Of a stretch of DNA of 64,000 nt, positions 26,896 to 36,034 are shown piece after piece; the first letter of the stretch is position 1, and every line of letters begins with the position of its first letter. The notes beneath the pieces are model-generated. The model saw only the letters and a program-made list of their open reading frames with translations. It had not been told where the DNA came from and made no database searches. The stretch covers positions 290,597 to 354,596 of the forward strand of contig NZ_LT706987.1 in assembly GCF_900155655.1 (NCBI RefSeq), in the 5' to 3' direction. The position numbers and the translations under genes were made by a program. Source of the stretch: Prevotella ihumii (GTDB taxonomy: Bacteria; Bacteroidota; Bacteroidia; Bacteroidales; Bacteroidaceae).

Positions 26896-28485
26896 TTATT
26901 TACGTTCGTTAGCGTGTTTTATATAGTCTACGGTGTAATGAAGGCCTCTACTCTCTTTGCGCTCTATGGCTTGTCGAGTGATAAGATACCCCACGTTTAT
27001 CATATTTCTAAGTTCGCAGATGTTGCGTGTAGCTTTCACACTCTTAAAGAGCTGTTCTGTTTCCTCGTAAAGCAAGTCGAGTCTGCTCCACGCACGTCGC
27101 AATCGGAGGTTGCTGCGTACAATTCCTACATAGTTGCTCATCACCTCGCCCACCTCTTTTGCACTGTGTGTGATAAGCACTTTTTCCTCGTTGGTCATTG
27201 TACCCTCGTCGTTCCATTCGGGCAAAGTTCGGTTAATGGCATATTGGTCTATCATCTCCAAGGAATGTTGTGCAGCCGCTTTGGCATACACTACAGCCTC
27301 GATAAGCGAATTGCTTGCCAATCGGTTGCCACCGTGAAGCCCAGTACAAGCACATTCGCCCACAGCGTAAAGCCTATGAATAGAACTCTCTCCGTGTAAA
27401 TCCACCTTAATCCCACCACACATATAATGCGCACTCGGACACACGGGGATAAAGTCTTTGGTGATGTCGATACCTATTTGTTTGCATTTCTCATAAATGT
27501 TAGGGAAATGGCGTTTGGTTTCTGCGGCATCTTTATGCGTTACATCGAGGCAAACGTGCGAAAGACCGTTGATCTTCATTTCGTGGTCGATGGCACGAGC
27601 CACAATGTCGCGAGGGGCAAGCGACAAACGTTCGTCATACTTGTGCATAAACGCTTCGCCTGTAGGAAGACGTAAGATGCCCCCATACCCACGCATAGCC
27701 TCTGTGATAAGGAAAGCAGGGTGGGTTTCGGCAGGATTGTAAAGCACTGTAGGGTGAAACTGTACAAACTCCATATTCTCAACCGTACCTTTGGCACGAT
27801 ACACCATTGCGATGCCATCGCCTGTGGCTATGTTGGGATTAGATGTAGTAGCGTAAACCGCCCCTGTACCTCCTGTTGCCATCAGTGTAACCTTGCTGAG
27901 AAACGTGTCCACCTTTTGGGTACGAGGATTGAGTACGTATGCCCCATAACATTCTATGTCTGCCGTGCGTCGAGTTACCTGCATACCAAGGTGATGTTGG
28001 GTGATAATCTCTACTGCGAAATGATTTTCGAGTACAGTAATATTAGCGTGATGGCTTACGGCTTCAATCAAAGCACGTTGAATTTCGGCACCCGTATCGT
28101 CAGCGTGATGCAAGATGCGAAACTCGCTATGCCCTCCTTCACGATGCAAGTCGTACACACCATTGCCATTCTTTTGAAAGTTTACCCCCCAATCTACCAA
28201 GTCTTTGATAGCTTCGGGCGCATTTTCTACCACAAATCTCACCACATCAGGGTCGGAGATGTAGTCGCCAGCAACAATAGTATCTTTGATATGCTTGTCA
28301 AAAGTATCTTTCTCAAAGTTAGTAACAGCAGCTATACCCCCTTGCGCCTTAGCCGTATTGGCTTCGTCGAGCGTGGTTTTGCATATCAGTGCTACTTTTC
28401 CTTTCCCGCTATTGGCTACCTTGAGTGCGTACGCCATACCTGCCACGCCAGCTCCAATAACAAGGAAGTCATATTCATAAATCAT
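26896..28485 (-). CDS. nadB: L-aspartate oxidase NadB
   Basis: 529 residues. This flavoenzyme oxidises L-aspartate to iminoaspartate, the substrate of NadA. The FAD-binding motif VIGAGVAGMAYAL is at the N-terminus. The succinate dehydrogenase-like landmarks are present: KAQGGIAAV, LHREGGHSEFRILH, FVQFHPT, ITEAMRGYGGIL and the late FAD motif GECACTGLHGGNRLASNSL. It is the first gene of the nadBAC operon, with a promoter about 25 bp upstream of the start. Confidence 0.96.
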   Translation of the reverse strand: MIYEYDFLVIGAGVAGMAYALKVANSGKGKVALICKTTLDEANTAKAQGGIAAVTNFEKDTFDKHIKDTIVAGDYISDPDVVRFVVENAPEAIKDLVDWGVNFQKNGNGVYDLHREGGHSEFRILHHADDTGAEIQRALIEAVSHHANITVLENHFAVEIITQHHLGMQVTRRTADIECYGAYVLNPRTQKVDTFLSKVTLMATGGTGAVYATTSNPNIATGDGIAMVYRAKGTVENMEFVQFHPTVLYNPAETHPAFLITEAMRGYGGILRLPTGEAFMHKYDERLSLAPRDIVARAIDHEMKINGLSHVCLDVTHKDAAETKRHFPNIYEKCKQIGIDITKDFIPVCPSAHYMCGGIKVDLHGESSIHRLYAVGECACTGLHGGNRLASNSLIEAVVYAKAAAQHSLEMIDQYAINRTLPEWNDEGTMTNEEKVLITHSAKEVGEVMSNYVGIVRSNLRLRRAWSRLDLLYEETEQLFKSVKATRNICELRNMINVGYLITRQAIERKESRGLHYTVDYIKHANERK

Positions 28486-28508
28486 AATATGAGTTTATTA
28501 GGTTGGTG

Positions 28509-28516
28509 CAAAATTA
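28509..28516 (-). promoter_or_regulatory. Promoter (-7 element) of nadBAC
   Basis: On the minus strand TAATTTTG fits TAnnTTTG and is followed by CACC. The implied leader is only about 18 nt. Confidence 0.55.
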
Positions 28517-28894
28517 ATAAAAAAAGAATAAACTGCCATATTTTCAGCTATTTATTATTTGATGGAGATTGAATTTTGAGTAGGAATGAAGCTTATAAAA
28601 TGTAAAAGATAGACGATAGGATGAGGTAATGTGAAAGATATTAACACTTGTTTACGATTGATGCTTGAAATGTTAAAACACAGACGAATTAAGGCGATTA
28701 AAATGAACGAACGAGAAGTTGATGGCGTATGAATGATATATGAGAGGGTAAATGTAAGTATTTGATATATAACGTTTTAGTTCGTATGCCTGCTTGTTTG
28801 CTCCGTCTTTTAATAATGTTTTTGAGGTGTTTTGGAACGTTTTACGTATTAAATCGTGCAATTTTTACCCATCTTAGACCTAAAAACACGTTGT

Positions 28895-28976
28895 CAAAGT
28901 TGAACTTTAGCACCCTCAAAGTTGAACTTTGACCCTCTAAAACATATATGTTTGACAATTCCAAAGTTGAACTTTG
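28895..28976. repeat. Phased palindrome module, variant copy D (family 1)
   Basis: Three CAAAGTTGAACTTTG palindromes (28895, with a final A instead of G; 28917; 28962) and one AAACATATATGTTT (28940). Steps are 22, 23 and 22 bp, the same phasing as other copies with the palindrome types swapped. No GAAGAATAGAACAAT flank is visible. It lies between the divergent nadB and dipeptidase genes. Confidence 0.88.
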
Positions 28977-29209
28977 GCACGAATACCCCTTGTTTCCCAC
29001 TTTTTTAGACTTCTATTTGTAGATTTCAAATGTTAAAATGCTACTTCTGAAACATTTTTAAGTGAAACCGCTAAAATAGATTTCTGTACCCTACACCTCC
29101 CCCGATATGCTGTTGTGCGATGAATAGAAATGTGTGAAAAGACTACCTAAAAATAGGTAATTTGTATATTAATATTCGTTTTTTCATCTTCTTTCTCAGA
29201 TATTATCCT

Positions 29210-29217
29210 TATATTTG
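29210..29217 (+). promoter_or_regulatory. Promoter (-7 element) of the C69 dipeptidase
   Basis: TATATTTG fits TAnnTTTG, 35 bp before the chosen start codon. It supports starting at 29252, because the upstream in-frame ATG (29162) would precede the RNA start. Confidence 0.6.
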
Positions 29218-29251
29218 CGAGAAGAAATATTTAATAACAAAATCTAAAGAT

Positions 29252-30691
29252 ATGAAGAAAAATAAAGCAATAGTAAGCAATCTCCCATCAGAGTGTACAA
29301 CAATAATTGTTGGTCAGGATATGACAGCCGACGGCTCAATGCTCGTGGCACGCTCTGAAGACTGGGACGCTATGGAAGCAAAGAACTACGAAATTTACGA
29401 AGACACAAAGAACGGAGCTACCGAATATGTAGCCAAAGACAGCCCATTCCGCTGCGAACTGCCTGCTGAGGCTCTTGGTTATAGCGCATTAGCTCCATAC
29501 TGTCTGCCTAACCATTGGGGTAGTGCAGGCTTCAACACTGCTGGTGTGGGTATGAGTGCTACGGAAAGCATTTTCAGCAATGATGCCGTGTTGACCTTCG
29601 ACCCATTGGTAGAGACGGGTATTGCCGAAAATGCTGTGTTCAATGTGGTGTTGCCTTACGTCAAAACCGCACGCGAAGGTGTAGAACGATTGGGTATGCT
29701 CATCGAAAAGCACGGTATAGCCGAAGGCTTTGGTATCGGTTTTGTGGACAATAAGGAAATATGGTATTTGGAAACAGCCTGCGGACATCGTTGGTTGGCT
29801 TGCAAGATGCCTAAAGACCAATACTTTGTAACGGGCAATCAGAGCCGCTTCCGTAAGTACAACCCATTGGATACAGAAAACTATATGGCATCTGCCGACC
29901 TCTTAGAGTTTGCAGAAAAGAACGGATTGTACGACCCTAAGAAGGGTGAGTTCGATTTCCACGAAGTGTATGCACGCGACATCAAGCTTGATACCACTTA
30001 CAATTATCCACGTGTGTGGGGCTTGCAAGGAATGTTCTCGCCAAGCATCAAGAACGATGTAACCAAGAACACCTTCCCTGTGTATGCAAAGGCAGAACAA
30101 CCTATAAGCATTACCGATATGCGCAAGGCTTTCCGCTTTCACTACGACAATACCGACCACGACCCATATTTGCACAGCAATCCTAAGGAAGTGTATCGCC
30201 CTGTATCTATTTTCCGTACCACGCAGACCCACATTCTTCAGGTTCGTCCCGAATTGCCACAAGCTATTGGCTGTGTCAACTATGTAGCTATGGGTATGGC
30301 AGACTTAGGACTCTTCCTCCCATTGTATCAAGGTATTACCTCTTATCCTGAAGCCTATACCAAGGGAACAAACGTGGCAAGTGTAGACTCGGCTTATTGG
30401 AAGTTCCGCAAGGTGATGACCCTCGGAATGGTAAACTACAACAAGTATGCACCTATTATTAAGGAGGCTTACCTCAAGTTTGAAGCTGAAACCGACCAGC
30501 GTCAGCGTGAAATGGAGGAAGAATATTTGCGCATATACAAGACACAACCCTTGCACGCAAAGGATATGTTGCAAGCATTCTCAGACAATATCCTGACCAA
30601 GGCATTAGAACTTGCTGACCGCTTGCAAGAACAGCTCTTTACCGAACTGACAAAGGATATTCAAGCAGAGTATCTGTTCCACGGCGCATAA
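29252..30691 (+). CDS. C69-family dipeptidase (PepD type)
   Basis: 479 residues from MKKNKAIVSNLPSECTTI. It is an Ntn-hydrolase dipeptidase: the nucleophile is the cysteine in SECTTIIVG, exposed by removal of the short propeptide. This is followed by the conserved ADGSMLVARSEDWD. Other landmarks are GVGMSATES, GFGIGFVDNKEIWYLET and CGHRWLA. No export signal is evident, so it probably hydrolyses peptides in the cytoplasm, consistent with a peptide-using lifestyle. It is monocistronic, with a promoter and a strong terminator of its own. Confidence 0.92.
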   Translation: MKKNKAIVSNLPSECTTIIVGQDMTADGSMLVARSEDWDAMEAKNYEIYEDTKNGATEYVAKDSPFRCELPAEALGYSALAPYCLPNHWGSAGFNTAGVGMSATESIFSNDAVLTFDPLVETGIAENAVFNVVLPYVKTAREGVERLGMLIEKHGIAEGFGIGFVDNKEIWYLETACGHRWLACKMPKDQYFVTGNQSRFRKYNPLDTENYMASADLLEFAEKNGLYDPKKGEFDFHEVYARDIKLDTTYNYPRVWGLQGMFSPSIKNDVTKNTFPVYAKAEQPISITDMRKAFRFHYDNTDHDPYLHSNPKEVYRPVSIFRTTQTHILQVRPELPQAIGCVNYVAMGMADLGLFLPLYQGITSYPEAYTKGTNVASVDSAYWKFRKVMTLGMVNYNKYAPIIKEAYLKFEAETDQRQREMEEEYLRIYKTQPLHAKDMLQAFSDNILTKALELADRLQEQLFTELTKDIQAEYLFHGA

Positions 30692-30719
30692 GTTCTTAAC
30701 TAAGTATTATATGTTATAG

Positions 30720-30747
30720 CCATCGAAGGAATGAAAGCCTTCGATGG
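30720..30747 (+). terminator. Terminator of the dipeptidase gene
   Basis: CCATCGAAGG (30720-30729) and CCTTCGATGG (30738-30747) form a 10-bp stem followed by TATTGTTA. Confidence 0.75.
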
Positions 30748-30754
30748 TATTGTT

Positions 30755-30797
30755 ATAAGGCTGGTTCTATAAATTACCACCGCATATCGTCATTAAA
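30755..30797. repeat. Solo end of the 203-bp MITE-like element (family 3)
   Basis: ATAAGGCTGGTTCTATAAAT, continuing ACCACCGCATATCGTCATTAAA, matches the complement of 15855-15898 with few differences. The rest of the element is missing; the copy runs into a family-2 hairpin. Confidence 0.75.
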
Positions 30798-30868
30798 CCC
30801 AAAACGGCCATTAGACCAGTCGGACTTGTCTGATACGTCCGACTGGTCTAACGTCCGATTTGGGTTAA
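30793..30868. repeat. Inverted repeat of family 2 with GTCGGAC core
   Basis: The arm 30793-30825 (TTAAACCCAAAACGGCCATT then AGACCAGTCGGAC) is complementary with few mismatches to 30837-30868 (GTCCGACTGGTCTAACGTCC then GATTTGGGTTAA). The ends carry the family-2 terminal motif and the inner half carries the family-5 GTCGGAC motif, so the two repeat families meet here. Confidence 0.8.
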
Positions 30869-31085
30869 AAAGGTTGAAAGAAGAGTGATTGGCAAGCAAA
30901 AGAAAAAATGAGAGAAATGCTGTCTTTATAAAAGATTATCGAGTTATGTATATATAAATAAGGTGTAATTGCAACCATTAGGATTGAGCAAAAGGATAGT
31001 AAAGAAATATTCTGAGAAAAAAATAACTCAATGCTAATGTGCTACTTTTTTTGATTTAATTTGCTTATAATCAGAAAAATATTAG

Positions 31086-31093
31086 TAACTTTG
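31086..31093 (+). promoter_or_regulatory. Promoter (-7 element) of the yceD-rpmF-fabH cluster
   Basis: TAACTTTG fits TAnnTTTG and lies only 10 bp before the ATG at 31104, so the RNA would start about 4 nt before the start codon (near-leaderless). Confidence 0.55.
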
Positions 31094-31103
31094 CACACCG
31101 ATT

Positions 31104-31625
31104 ATGGACTTGGATACCCTTAAAATAGATTTGAAGGGTCTGAAAGAAGGCTTAAATAGCTTTGAGTTCGACCTCGATGATGCTTACTTTAAGGCAGTTA
31201 ACGCTCCTGAAGTGAGTTGTGGAAGTGTGCACGTGTCGTTGGATATAGTGCGCACTGAAAGCGATTATTTCACATTAGATTTCCACGAAGAAGGTACGGT
31301 AATCGTTCCGTGCGACCTCTGTTTGGAAGATATGGAGCAACCTTTTGAGACTTCACAACGTCTCGAAGCTAAGTTTGGAATTGAATACTCAGAGGAAGAC
31401 GACCTTGTAACGGTGGCCGAGAACGAAGGAATACTCGATGTTACGTGGTTCGTTTACGAGTTTATAGTCCTCTCACTTCCTATCAAGCATGTGCATGCAC
31501 CTGGAAAATGCAACCCTGCTATGATAAAAGCTCTTGAAGAGCACTCTGCTACCCGAATCAGTGAGGAAGATGAGCGTAAACCTATAGACCCCCGCTGGGA
31601 AGCTCTATTAAAATTAAAAAAATAA
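31104..31625 (+). CDS. YceD/DUF177-family protein
   Basis: 173 residues. This family is almost always encoded directly before rpmF, as here (22 bp). It is implicated in 23S rRNA/large-subunit maturation in other organisms; the molecular role in Bacteroidetes is not settled. The conserved block EGTVIVPCDLCLEDMEQPFE with its CxxC, the later CNPAMIKALEEH and the C-terminal IDPRWEALLKLK are the family hallmarks. A promoter sits immediately upstream and leaves almost no leader. Confidence 0.9.
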   Translation: MDLDTLKIDLKGLKEGLNSFEFDLDDAYFKAVNAPEVSCGSVHVSLDIVRTESDYFTLDFHEEGTVIVPCDLCLEDMEQPFETSQRLEAKFGIEYSEEDDLVTVAENEGILDVTWFVYEFIVLSLPIKHVHAPGKCNPAMIKALEEHSATRISEEDERKPIDPRWEALLKLKK

Positions 31626-31647
31626 AATATTAAACGATTAAAAAATT

Positions 31648-31833
31648 ATGGCACATCCTAAAAGAAGACAGTCAAAGACTCGTACACTCAAAAGAAGAAC
31701 TCACGATAAGGCAGTAGCTCCTACATTGGCATTATGTCCTAACTGTGGTGCTTATCACGTGTACCACACAGTTTGCCCAACTTGTGGATATTACCGCGGT
31801 AAGATTGCTATCGTTAAGGAAACAGCCGAATAA
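31648..31833 (+). CDS. rpmF: 50S ribosomal protein L32
   Basis: 61 residues. The N-terminus MAHPKRRQSKTRTLKRRTH and two zinc-ribbon pairs, CPNCGAYH and CPTCGYYRGK, identify L32 of the zinc-binding (C+) type. It follows yceD and overlaps fabH by one base (TAATG), so it is translationally coupled to it. Confidence 0.97.
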   Translation: MAHPKRRQSKTRTLKRRTHDKAVAPTLALCPNCGAYHVYHTVCPTCGYYRGKIAIVKETAE

Positions 31834-32852
31834 TGAACAAAATCAACGCAATCATCACAGGCGTCGCAGGGTATGTGCCCGACTATGTCCTCAATAATGA
31901 GGAATTGTCAAGAATGGTAGATACTAACGACGAATGGATAACTGCTCGTACTGGTATCAAAGAACGCCGCATCTTAACAGAAGAGGGCTTGGGTACCAGT
32001 TATATGGCTCGAAAGGCAGCAAAACTGCTCCTTGAGAAGACGGGCGTTGATCCTGATAGTGTTGATGCTGTTATTGTTGCAACCACAACCCCTGACTACG
32101 TTCACCCATCTACAGCGTCCATCGTTTTAGGTAAGTTGGGACTCAAGAATGCTTTTGCTTTTGATTTCTCAGCGGCGTGCTGTGGGTTTATGTATGCTTT
32201 TGATGTCGCAGCGAATATGATTCAAAGCGGTAGGCATAAGCGTATCATCGTGATTGGTGCTGACAAGATGTCTGCCATCACCGACTATAAAGACCGTGCT
32301 ACGTGCGCCTTGTTTGGCGATGGAGCGGGTGCTGTAATGGTTGAAGGTACAGAAGAAGAGGGCATAGGACTGATGGACTCTTATCATCGCACTGATGGTA
32401 AAGGACTTCCATTCTTACATATCAAGGCTGGTGGTTCGGTTTGCCCATCTTCACAATTTACAGTTGACCATCGCTTACACTACACCTATCAAGAAGGACG
32501 TACTGTGTTCAAGTATGCAGTTACTGCAATGGCTGACGATTGTAAATTGGTAGCTGAAAAAAATAACCTCACCGCTGATGATATTGATTACGTTGTAAGC
32601 CATCAAGCAAATCTACGTATCATTGAAGCAGTTGCAAAACGTGTGGGCGTACCAATGGATAAGGTGCTTGTAAACATTCAGCGTTATGGTAATACCAGTG
32701 CTGCTTGTATGCCTTTAGTGCTCTGGGACTTCGAGTCAAAGCTCAAGAAAGGCGATACAATGATGTTTACTGCATTTGCAGCAGGTTTTGCTCACGGTGC
32801 TTTGTATTATAAGTGGGCATACGATGGAGCAACAGCAGCAACAAAGAAATAA
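31833..32852 (+). CDS. fabH: 3-oxoacyl-[acyl-carrier-protein] synthase III
   Basis: 339 residues. It condenses an acyl-CoA primer with malonyl-ACP to start fatty-acid synthesis. The catalytic triad is visible: Cys116 in FSAACCGFMYA, His in VVSHQANLRIIEA, and Asn in NIQRYGNTSAACMPL. The Cys after the catalytic one replaces the more common Ala. The start overlaps the rpmF stop. It is followed by a good terminator-like hairpin before era. plsX, found at this position in many other phyla, is absent. Confidence 0.95.
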   Translation: MNKINAIITGVAGYVPDYVLNNEELSRMVDTNDEWITARTGIKERRILTEEGLGTSYMARKAAKLLLEKTGVDPDSVDAVIVATTTPDYVHPSTASIVLGKLGLKNAFAFDFSAACCGFMYAFDVAANMIQSGRHKRIIVIGADKMSAITDYKDRATCALFGDGAGAVMVEGTEEEGIGLMDSYHRTDGKGLPFLHIKAGGSVCPSSQFTVDHRLHYTYQEGRTVFKYAVTAMADDCKLVAEKNNLTADDIDYVVSHQANLRIIEAVAKRVGVPMDKVLVNIQRYGNTSAACMPLVLWDFESKLKKGDTMMFTAFAAGFAHGALYYKWAYDGATAATKK

Positions 32853-32879
32853 GAACTCTAAGTATTTCAGATACTCAAT

Positions 32880-32917
32880 ACGCATCTTTCTTTAACCATA
32901 AAGATAGGTGCGTTTTT
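32880..32917 (+). terminator. Terminator after fabH
   Basis: ACGCATCTTT (32880-32889) pairs with the segment AAAGATAGGTGCGT (32900-32913), with a small bulge, and is followed by TTTTTTAGG. It separates fabH from era, although read-through is possible. Confidence 0.7.
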
Positions 32918-32939
32918 TAGGTTAAAAGCAAATAACAAT

Positions 32940-33821
32940 ATGCATAAAGCAGGATTTGTAAACATCGTAGGTAATCCCAATGTGGGCAAAAGCACATTGA
33001 TGAACCAGCTTGTGGGCGAGAAAATAAGCATTGCCACATTCAAAGCGCAGACAACACGTCATCGCATTATGGGCATTGTCAATACGGAGGATATGCAGAT
33101 AGTATTCTCTGATACCCCTGGAGTATTGAAGCCAAACTACAAAATGCAAGAGATGATGTTGCATTTCTCAGAGTCTGCACTTGCCGATGCTGATATTTTG
33201 CTCTATGTAACAGATGTTATTGAGAAGCCAGAAAAGAATATCGACTTCTTAGAAAAGGTAGCTAAGATGACTATTCCTGTTATCTTGCTTATCAACAAGA
33301 TTGATGAAAGCAATCAAAAAACATTGGTTGAATTGGTTGAAAGATGGCATACTCTACTCCCAAAGGCAGAGATTTTGCCTATTTCGGCTACAAATAAGTT
33401 TGGCACAGATGCACTGATGAAGCGCATACAGGAACTTTTGCCTGAAAGCCCTGCATATTTTGACAAAGACCAATTGACAGATAAGCCTGCACGATTTTTT
33501 GTCACAGAGATAATACGTGAAAAGATTTTACGTTATTACGACAAGGAAGTGCCTTATTCGGTTGAGGTTGTAGTGGAACGTTTCAAAGAGGACGAAAAGC
33601 AAATACACATCAATGCAGTTATCTATGTAGAACGTGACAGTCAGAAAGGTATCATCATCGGGCATCAAGGACAAGCTTTAAAGAAAGTATCAACCGAGGC
33701 TCGCAAAAGCTTAGAGAAGTTCTTTGATAAGAAAATATTCCTTGAAACCTTTGTAAAGGTGGACAAAGATTGGCGCAACTCGCAAAAGGAATTGAGCAAC
33801 TTTGGATATAACCCAGAGTAA
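32940..33821 (+). CDS. era: GTPase Era
   Basis: 293 residues. It binds the 3' end of 16S rRNA and drives small-subunit maturation. The GTPase motifs are G1 GNPNVGKST (11-19), G3 DTPG, G4 NKID and G5 SATNKFG. The C-terminal KH domain has the motif IIIGHQGQALKKVSTEAR (about 236), and the family C-terminus VDKDWRNSQKELSNFGY is conserved. It sits after fabH and before der, the usual Bacteroidetes order. Confidence 0.97.
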   Translation: MHKAGFVNIVGNPNVGKSTLMNQLVGEKISIATFKAQTTRHRIMGIVNTEDMQIVFSDTPGVLKPNYKMQEMMLHFSESALADADILLYVTDVIEKPEKNIDFLEKVAKMTIPVILLINKIDESNQKTLVELVERWHTLLPKAEILPISATNKFGTDALMKRIQELLPESPAYFDKDQLTDKPARFFVTEIIREKILRYYDKEVPYSVEVVVERFKEDEKQIHINAVIYVERDSQKGIIIGHQGQALKKVSTEARKSLEKFFDKKIFLETFVKVDKDWRNSQKELSNFGYNPE

Positions 33822-34155
33822 AAACAAGTCGTTCAATACACTTAGCTTGACTTACAAGTTGACAATAGTTGTTCAGACGGATGTACAACTTAGTTTCTCA
33901 GCTTAAAGAATTATGCGTGTTGCATTTACGACTTGACTTCTAAACAAAGAGAATTACGTTAGGCGTATTTACAACTTTGTCTTGCAAGCTTAGTAATCAT
34001 AAATAATCAATTGCCCTGATTAGAAGGAGGGCATACTCTCGCACGTGGCGAGGGCTGGAGACATTGGTCATCTTCGGCAAATATTCATTAAGGTGCGTGA
34101 CCACACCTTAGACTCTCTTTACATCTTTATTCGAAGAGAGAAAAGACCGTTATAA
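33822..34155. other. Unexplained 334-bp gap between era and der
   Basis: No reading frame, tRNA or recognised riboswitch. Small inverted repeats are visible (GGTGCGTGACCACACC near 34092; CTCTCTT/AAGAGAG at about 34113-34140 directly before der). Base use is more GC-balanced near 34020-34080 than in other spacers. It may hold a leader or small RNA. Confidence 0.35.
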
Positions 34156-35469
34156 ATGGCAAATTTAGTAGCAATCGTAGGTCGCCCAAATGTGGGTAAA
34201 TCTACACTTTTCAATCGTTTAACACAAAGTCGTCGTGCTATCGTTAGTGATACGGCAGGAACAACTCGCGACCGCCAATATGGTAAATGTTCGTGGAACG
34301 GCAGAGAGTTCTCTGTTGTCGATACAGGCGGTTGGGTAGTCAATTCTGACGATATTTTTGAAGACGCTATACGCCGTCAAGTGCTTGTAGCGACCGAAGA
34401 AGCCGACTTTGTACTTTTCCTTGTAGACAACGAAACAGGTATTACCGATTGGGACGAGGACGTGGCGCAAATTCTTAGACGCAGCAAATTGCCCGTTATC
34501 CTTGTAGCAAACAAAGTTGATAACAGCGGCGAATACTATCAGTCGGCAGAGTTTTACCGCCTTGGATTAGGAGAGCCTGTATGTATTAGTGCGCAGACAG
34601 GTAGCGGTACGGGCGACCTTTTGGACCTCCTTTTGGAACGTTTGCAAAATCTTCCTGACGAGGTTGTCGAAGACGAGATACCACGCTTTGCAGTAGTAGG
34701 TCGTCCTAATGCAGGCAAATCGAGCCTTATCAATGCGTTTATAGGCGAGGATCGCAACATCGTAACCGAAATTGCAGGTACAACACGTGATAGTATTTAC
34801 ACACGATACAACAAGTTTGGTTTCGATTTCTACCTTGTTGACACCGCTGGTATTCGTCGTAAGAATAAAGTAACTGAAGATTTGGAATTTTATTCTGTGA
34901 TGCGTTCTATCCGAAGTATCGAAAATTCGGACGTGTGTATCCTAATGATTGATGCTACCCGTGGCATTGAAGCACAGGATATGAACATCTTTCAGCTTAT
35001 TCAGCGCAATAACAAGAGTCTTGTGGTTGTAGTGAACAAGTGGGATTTGGTGCAAGATAAGGACCAAAAGGTTATCAAAACATTCGAGAACGCTATACGT
35101 CAGCGTATGGCACCATTCGTCGATTTCCCTATCATCTTTGCATCGGCTGTAACCAAGCAACGCATCTTTAAGATACTTGATGTAGCAGAAGAGGTGTATC
35201 GAAATCGTAAGATACACATTGGAACAACCAAACTAAACGAAGTATTGTTGCCAATTATTGAAGCTACACCACCACCATCGGTAAAAGGAAAGTATATTAA
35301 GATAAAGTATTGTTCACAGTTGCCTAACACACAGATACCTTCTTTCGTGTTCTATGCCAACCTGCCACAATACATTCGTGAACCTTATAGACGTTTCTTA
35401 GAGAACAAAATACGCGAACATTGGCATCTTACAGGTAGCCCAATACACGTGTTTATCCGTCAAAAGTAA
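34156..35469 (+). CDS. der: Ribosome-associated GTPase Der (EngA)
   Basis: 437 residues with the diagnostic tandem G domains: the first has [12 protein letters not shown] (8-19), DTGGW and NKVD, the second [12 protein letters not shown] (about 183), DTAGIRRK and NKWD. A C-terminal KH-like domain follows ([21 protein letters not shown]). It is needed for late 50S assembly. It is followed 10 bp later by a small lipoprotein gene. Confidence 0.97.
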   Translation: MANLVAIVGRPNVGKSTLFNRLTQSRRAIVSDTAGTTRDRQYGKCSWNGREFSVVDTGGWVVNSDDIFEDAIRRQVLVATEEADFVLFLVDNETGITDWDEDVAQILRRSKLPVILVANKVDNSGEYYQSAEFYRLGLGEPVCISAQTGSGTGDLLDLLLERLQNLPDEVVEDEIPRFAVVGRPNAGKSSLINAFIGEDRNIVTEIAGTTRDSIYTRYNKFGFDFYLVDTAGIRRKNKVTEDLEFYSVMRSIRSIENSDVCILMIDATRGIEAQDMNIFQLIQRNNKSLVVVVNKWDLVQDKDQKVIKTFENAIRQRMAPFVDFPIIFASAVTKQRIFKILDVAEEVYRNRKIHIGTTKLNEVLLPIIEATPPPSVKGKYIKIKYCSQLPNTQIPSFVFYANLPQYIREPYRRFLENKIREHWHLTGSPIHVFIRQK

Positions 35470-35479
35470 GTAGAATACA

Positions 35480-35878
35480 ATGCGTTACAAAGGACTTTTT
35501 CTTGCTATAGCGTTAGGCATTTTGGCTTCTTGTTCGAAAGAAAAGGAGATAGATCATAGTGCCATAGCTGCTAAGGCTGCACAACATTACTATGAGAATT
35601 TAGCTCACGGCAAGTTTGAGTTGTTTCTTGATGGTACGAATATGGCAAAAAAGCTTCCAACCTCTTATCGTCAGCAGCTGATAGCTAATCTTGAGCGTTT
35701 TACAGAACAACAGCAGAAGGCGCATAGTGGTATAAAATCTGTTTCAATAGCCAATGCCCAGTTCTTTGCAAAGGATAGTACAGCAAGCGTGTTTCTTATC
35801 TTACATTATGGCGACAGCAGTTCCGAACAAATTGTAGTTCAAATGTTGAAGCGCAAAGACTTGTGGATAATGCGTTAA
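35480..35878 (+). CDS. Small lipoprotein of unrecognised function
   Basis: 132 residues. It has a lipoprotein signal with lipobox ILASC (Cys18) followed by SKEKEID. The rest resembles small NTF2-like or DUF4878/DUF3887-type periplasmic proteins: AAQHYYENLAHGKFELFLDG, then a beta-rich C-terminal half ending MLKRKDLWIMR. It begins 10 bp after der and ends at a strong terminator, so it is probably the last gene of that transcript. Location is likely the inner leaflet of the outer membrane. No function is claimed. Confidence 0.8.
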   Translation: MRYKGLFLAIALGILASCSKEKEIDHSAIAAKAAQHYYENLAHGKFELFLDGTNMAKKLPTSYRQQLIANLERFTEQQQKAHSGIKSVSIANAQFFAKDSTASVFLILHYGDSSSEQIVVQMLKRKDLWIMR

Positions 35879-35922
35879 GCAATTTATCTTTTTAGTAAAA
35901 AAAATATAGCTATTAATGATTA

Positions 35923-35958
35923 AGTCTCCAATCGAGGTTTTCGATTGGAGACTTTTTG
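35923..35958 (+). terminator. Terminator of the era-der cluster
   Basis: AGTCTCCAATCGA (35923-35935) and TCGATTGGAGACT (35941-35953) form a perfect 13-bp stem with a 5-nt loop, followed by TTTTG. Confidence 0.9.
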
Positions 35959-35993
35959 TTTCTCAAAATGTTGTGTATCTACTGAAAATGCGG

Positions 35994-36001
35994 TAAATTT
36001 G
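35994..36001 (+). promoter_or_regulatory. Promoter (-7 element) of the first acyltransferase gene
   Basis: TAAATTTG fits TAnnTTTG. It places the RNA start near 36008, supporting the start codon at 36035 over the in-frame ATG at 35945. Confidence 0.6.
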
Positions 36002-36034
36002 TATGCTAAAACCCAAATAAAACAGAACATTATA

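Noticed and set aside
29162..29251. Upstream start of the dipeptidase
   Set aside because: The extension overlaps the -7 promoter element at 29210 and would hide the N-terminal nucleophile propeptide of the family.
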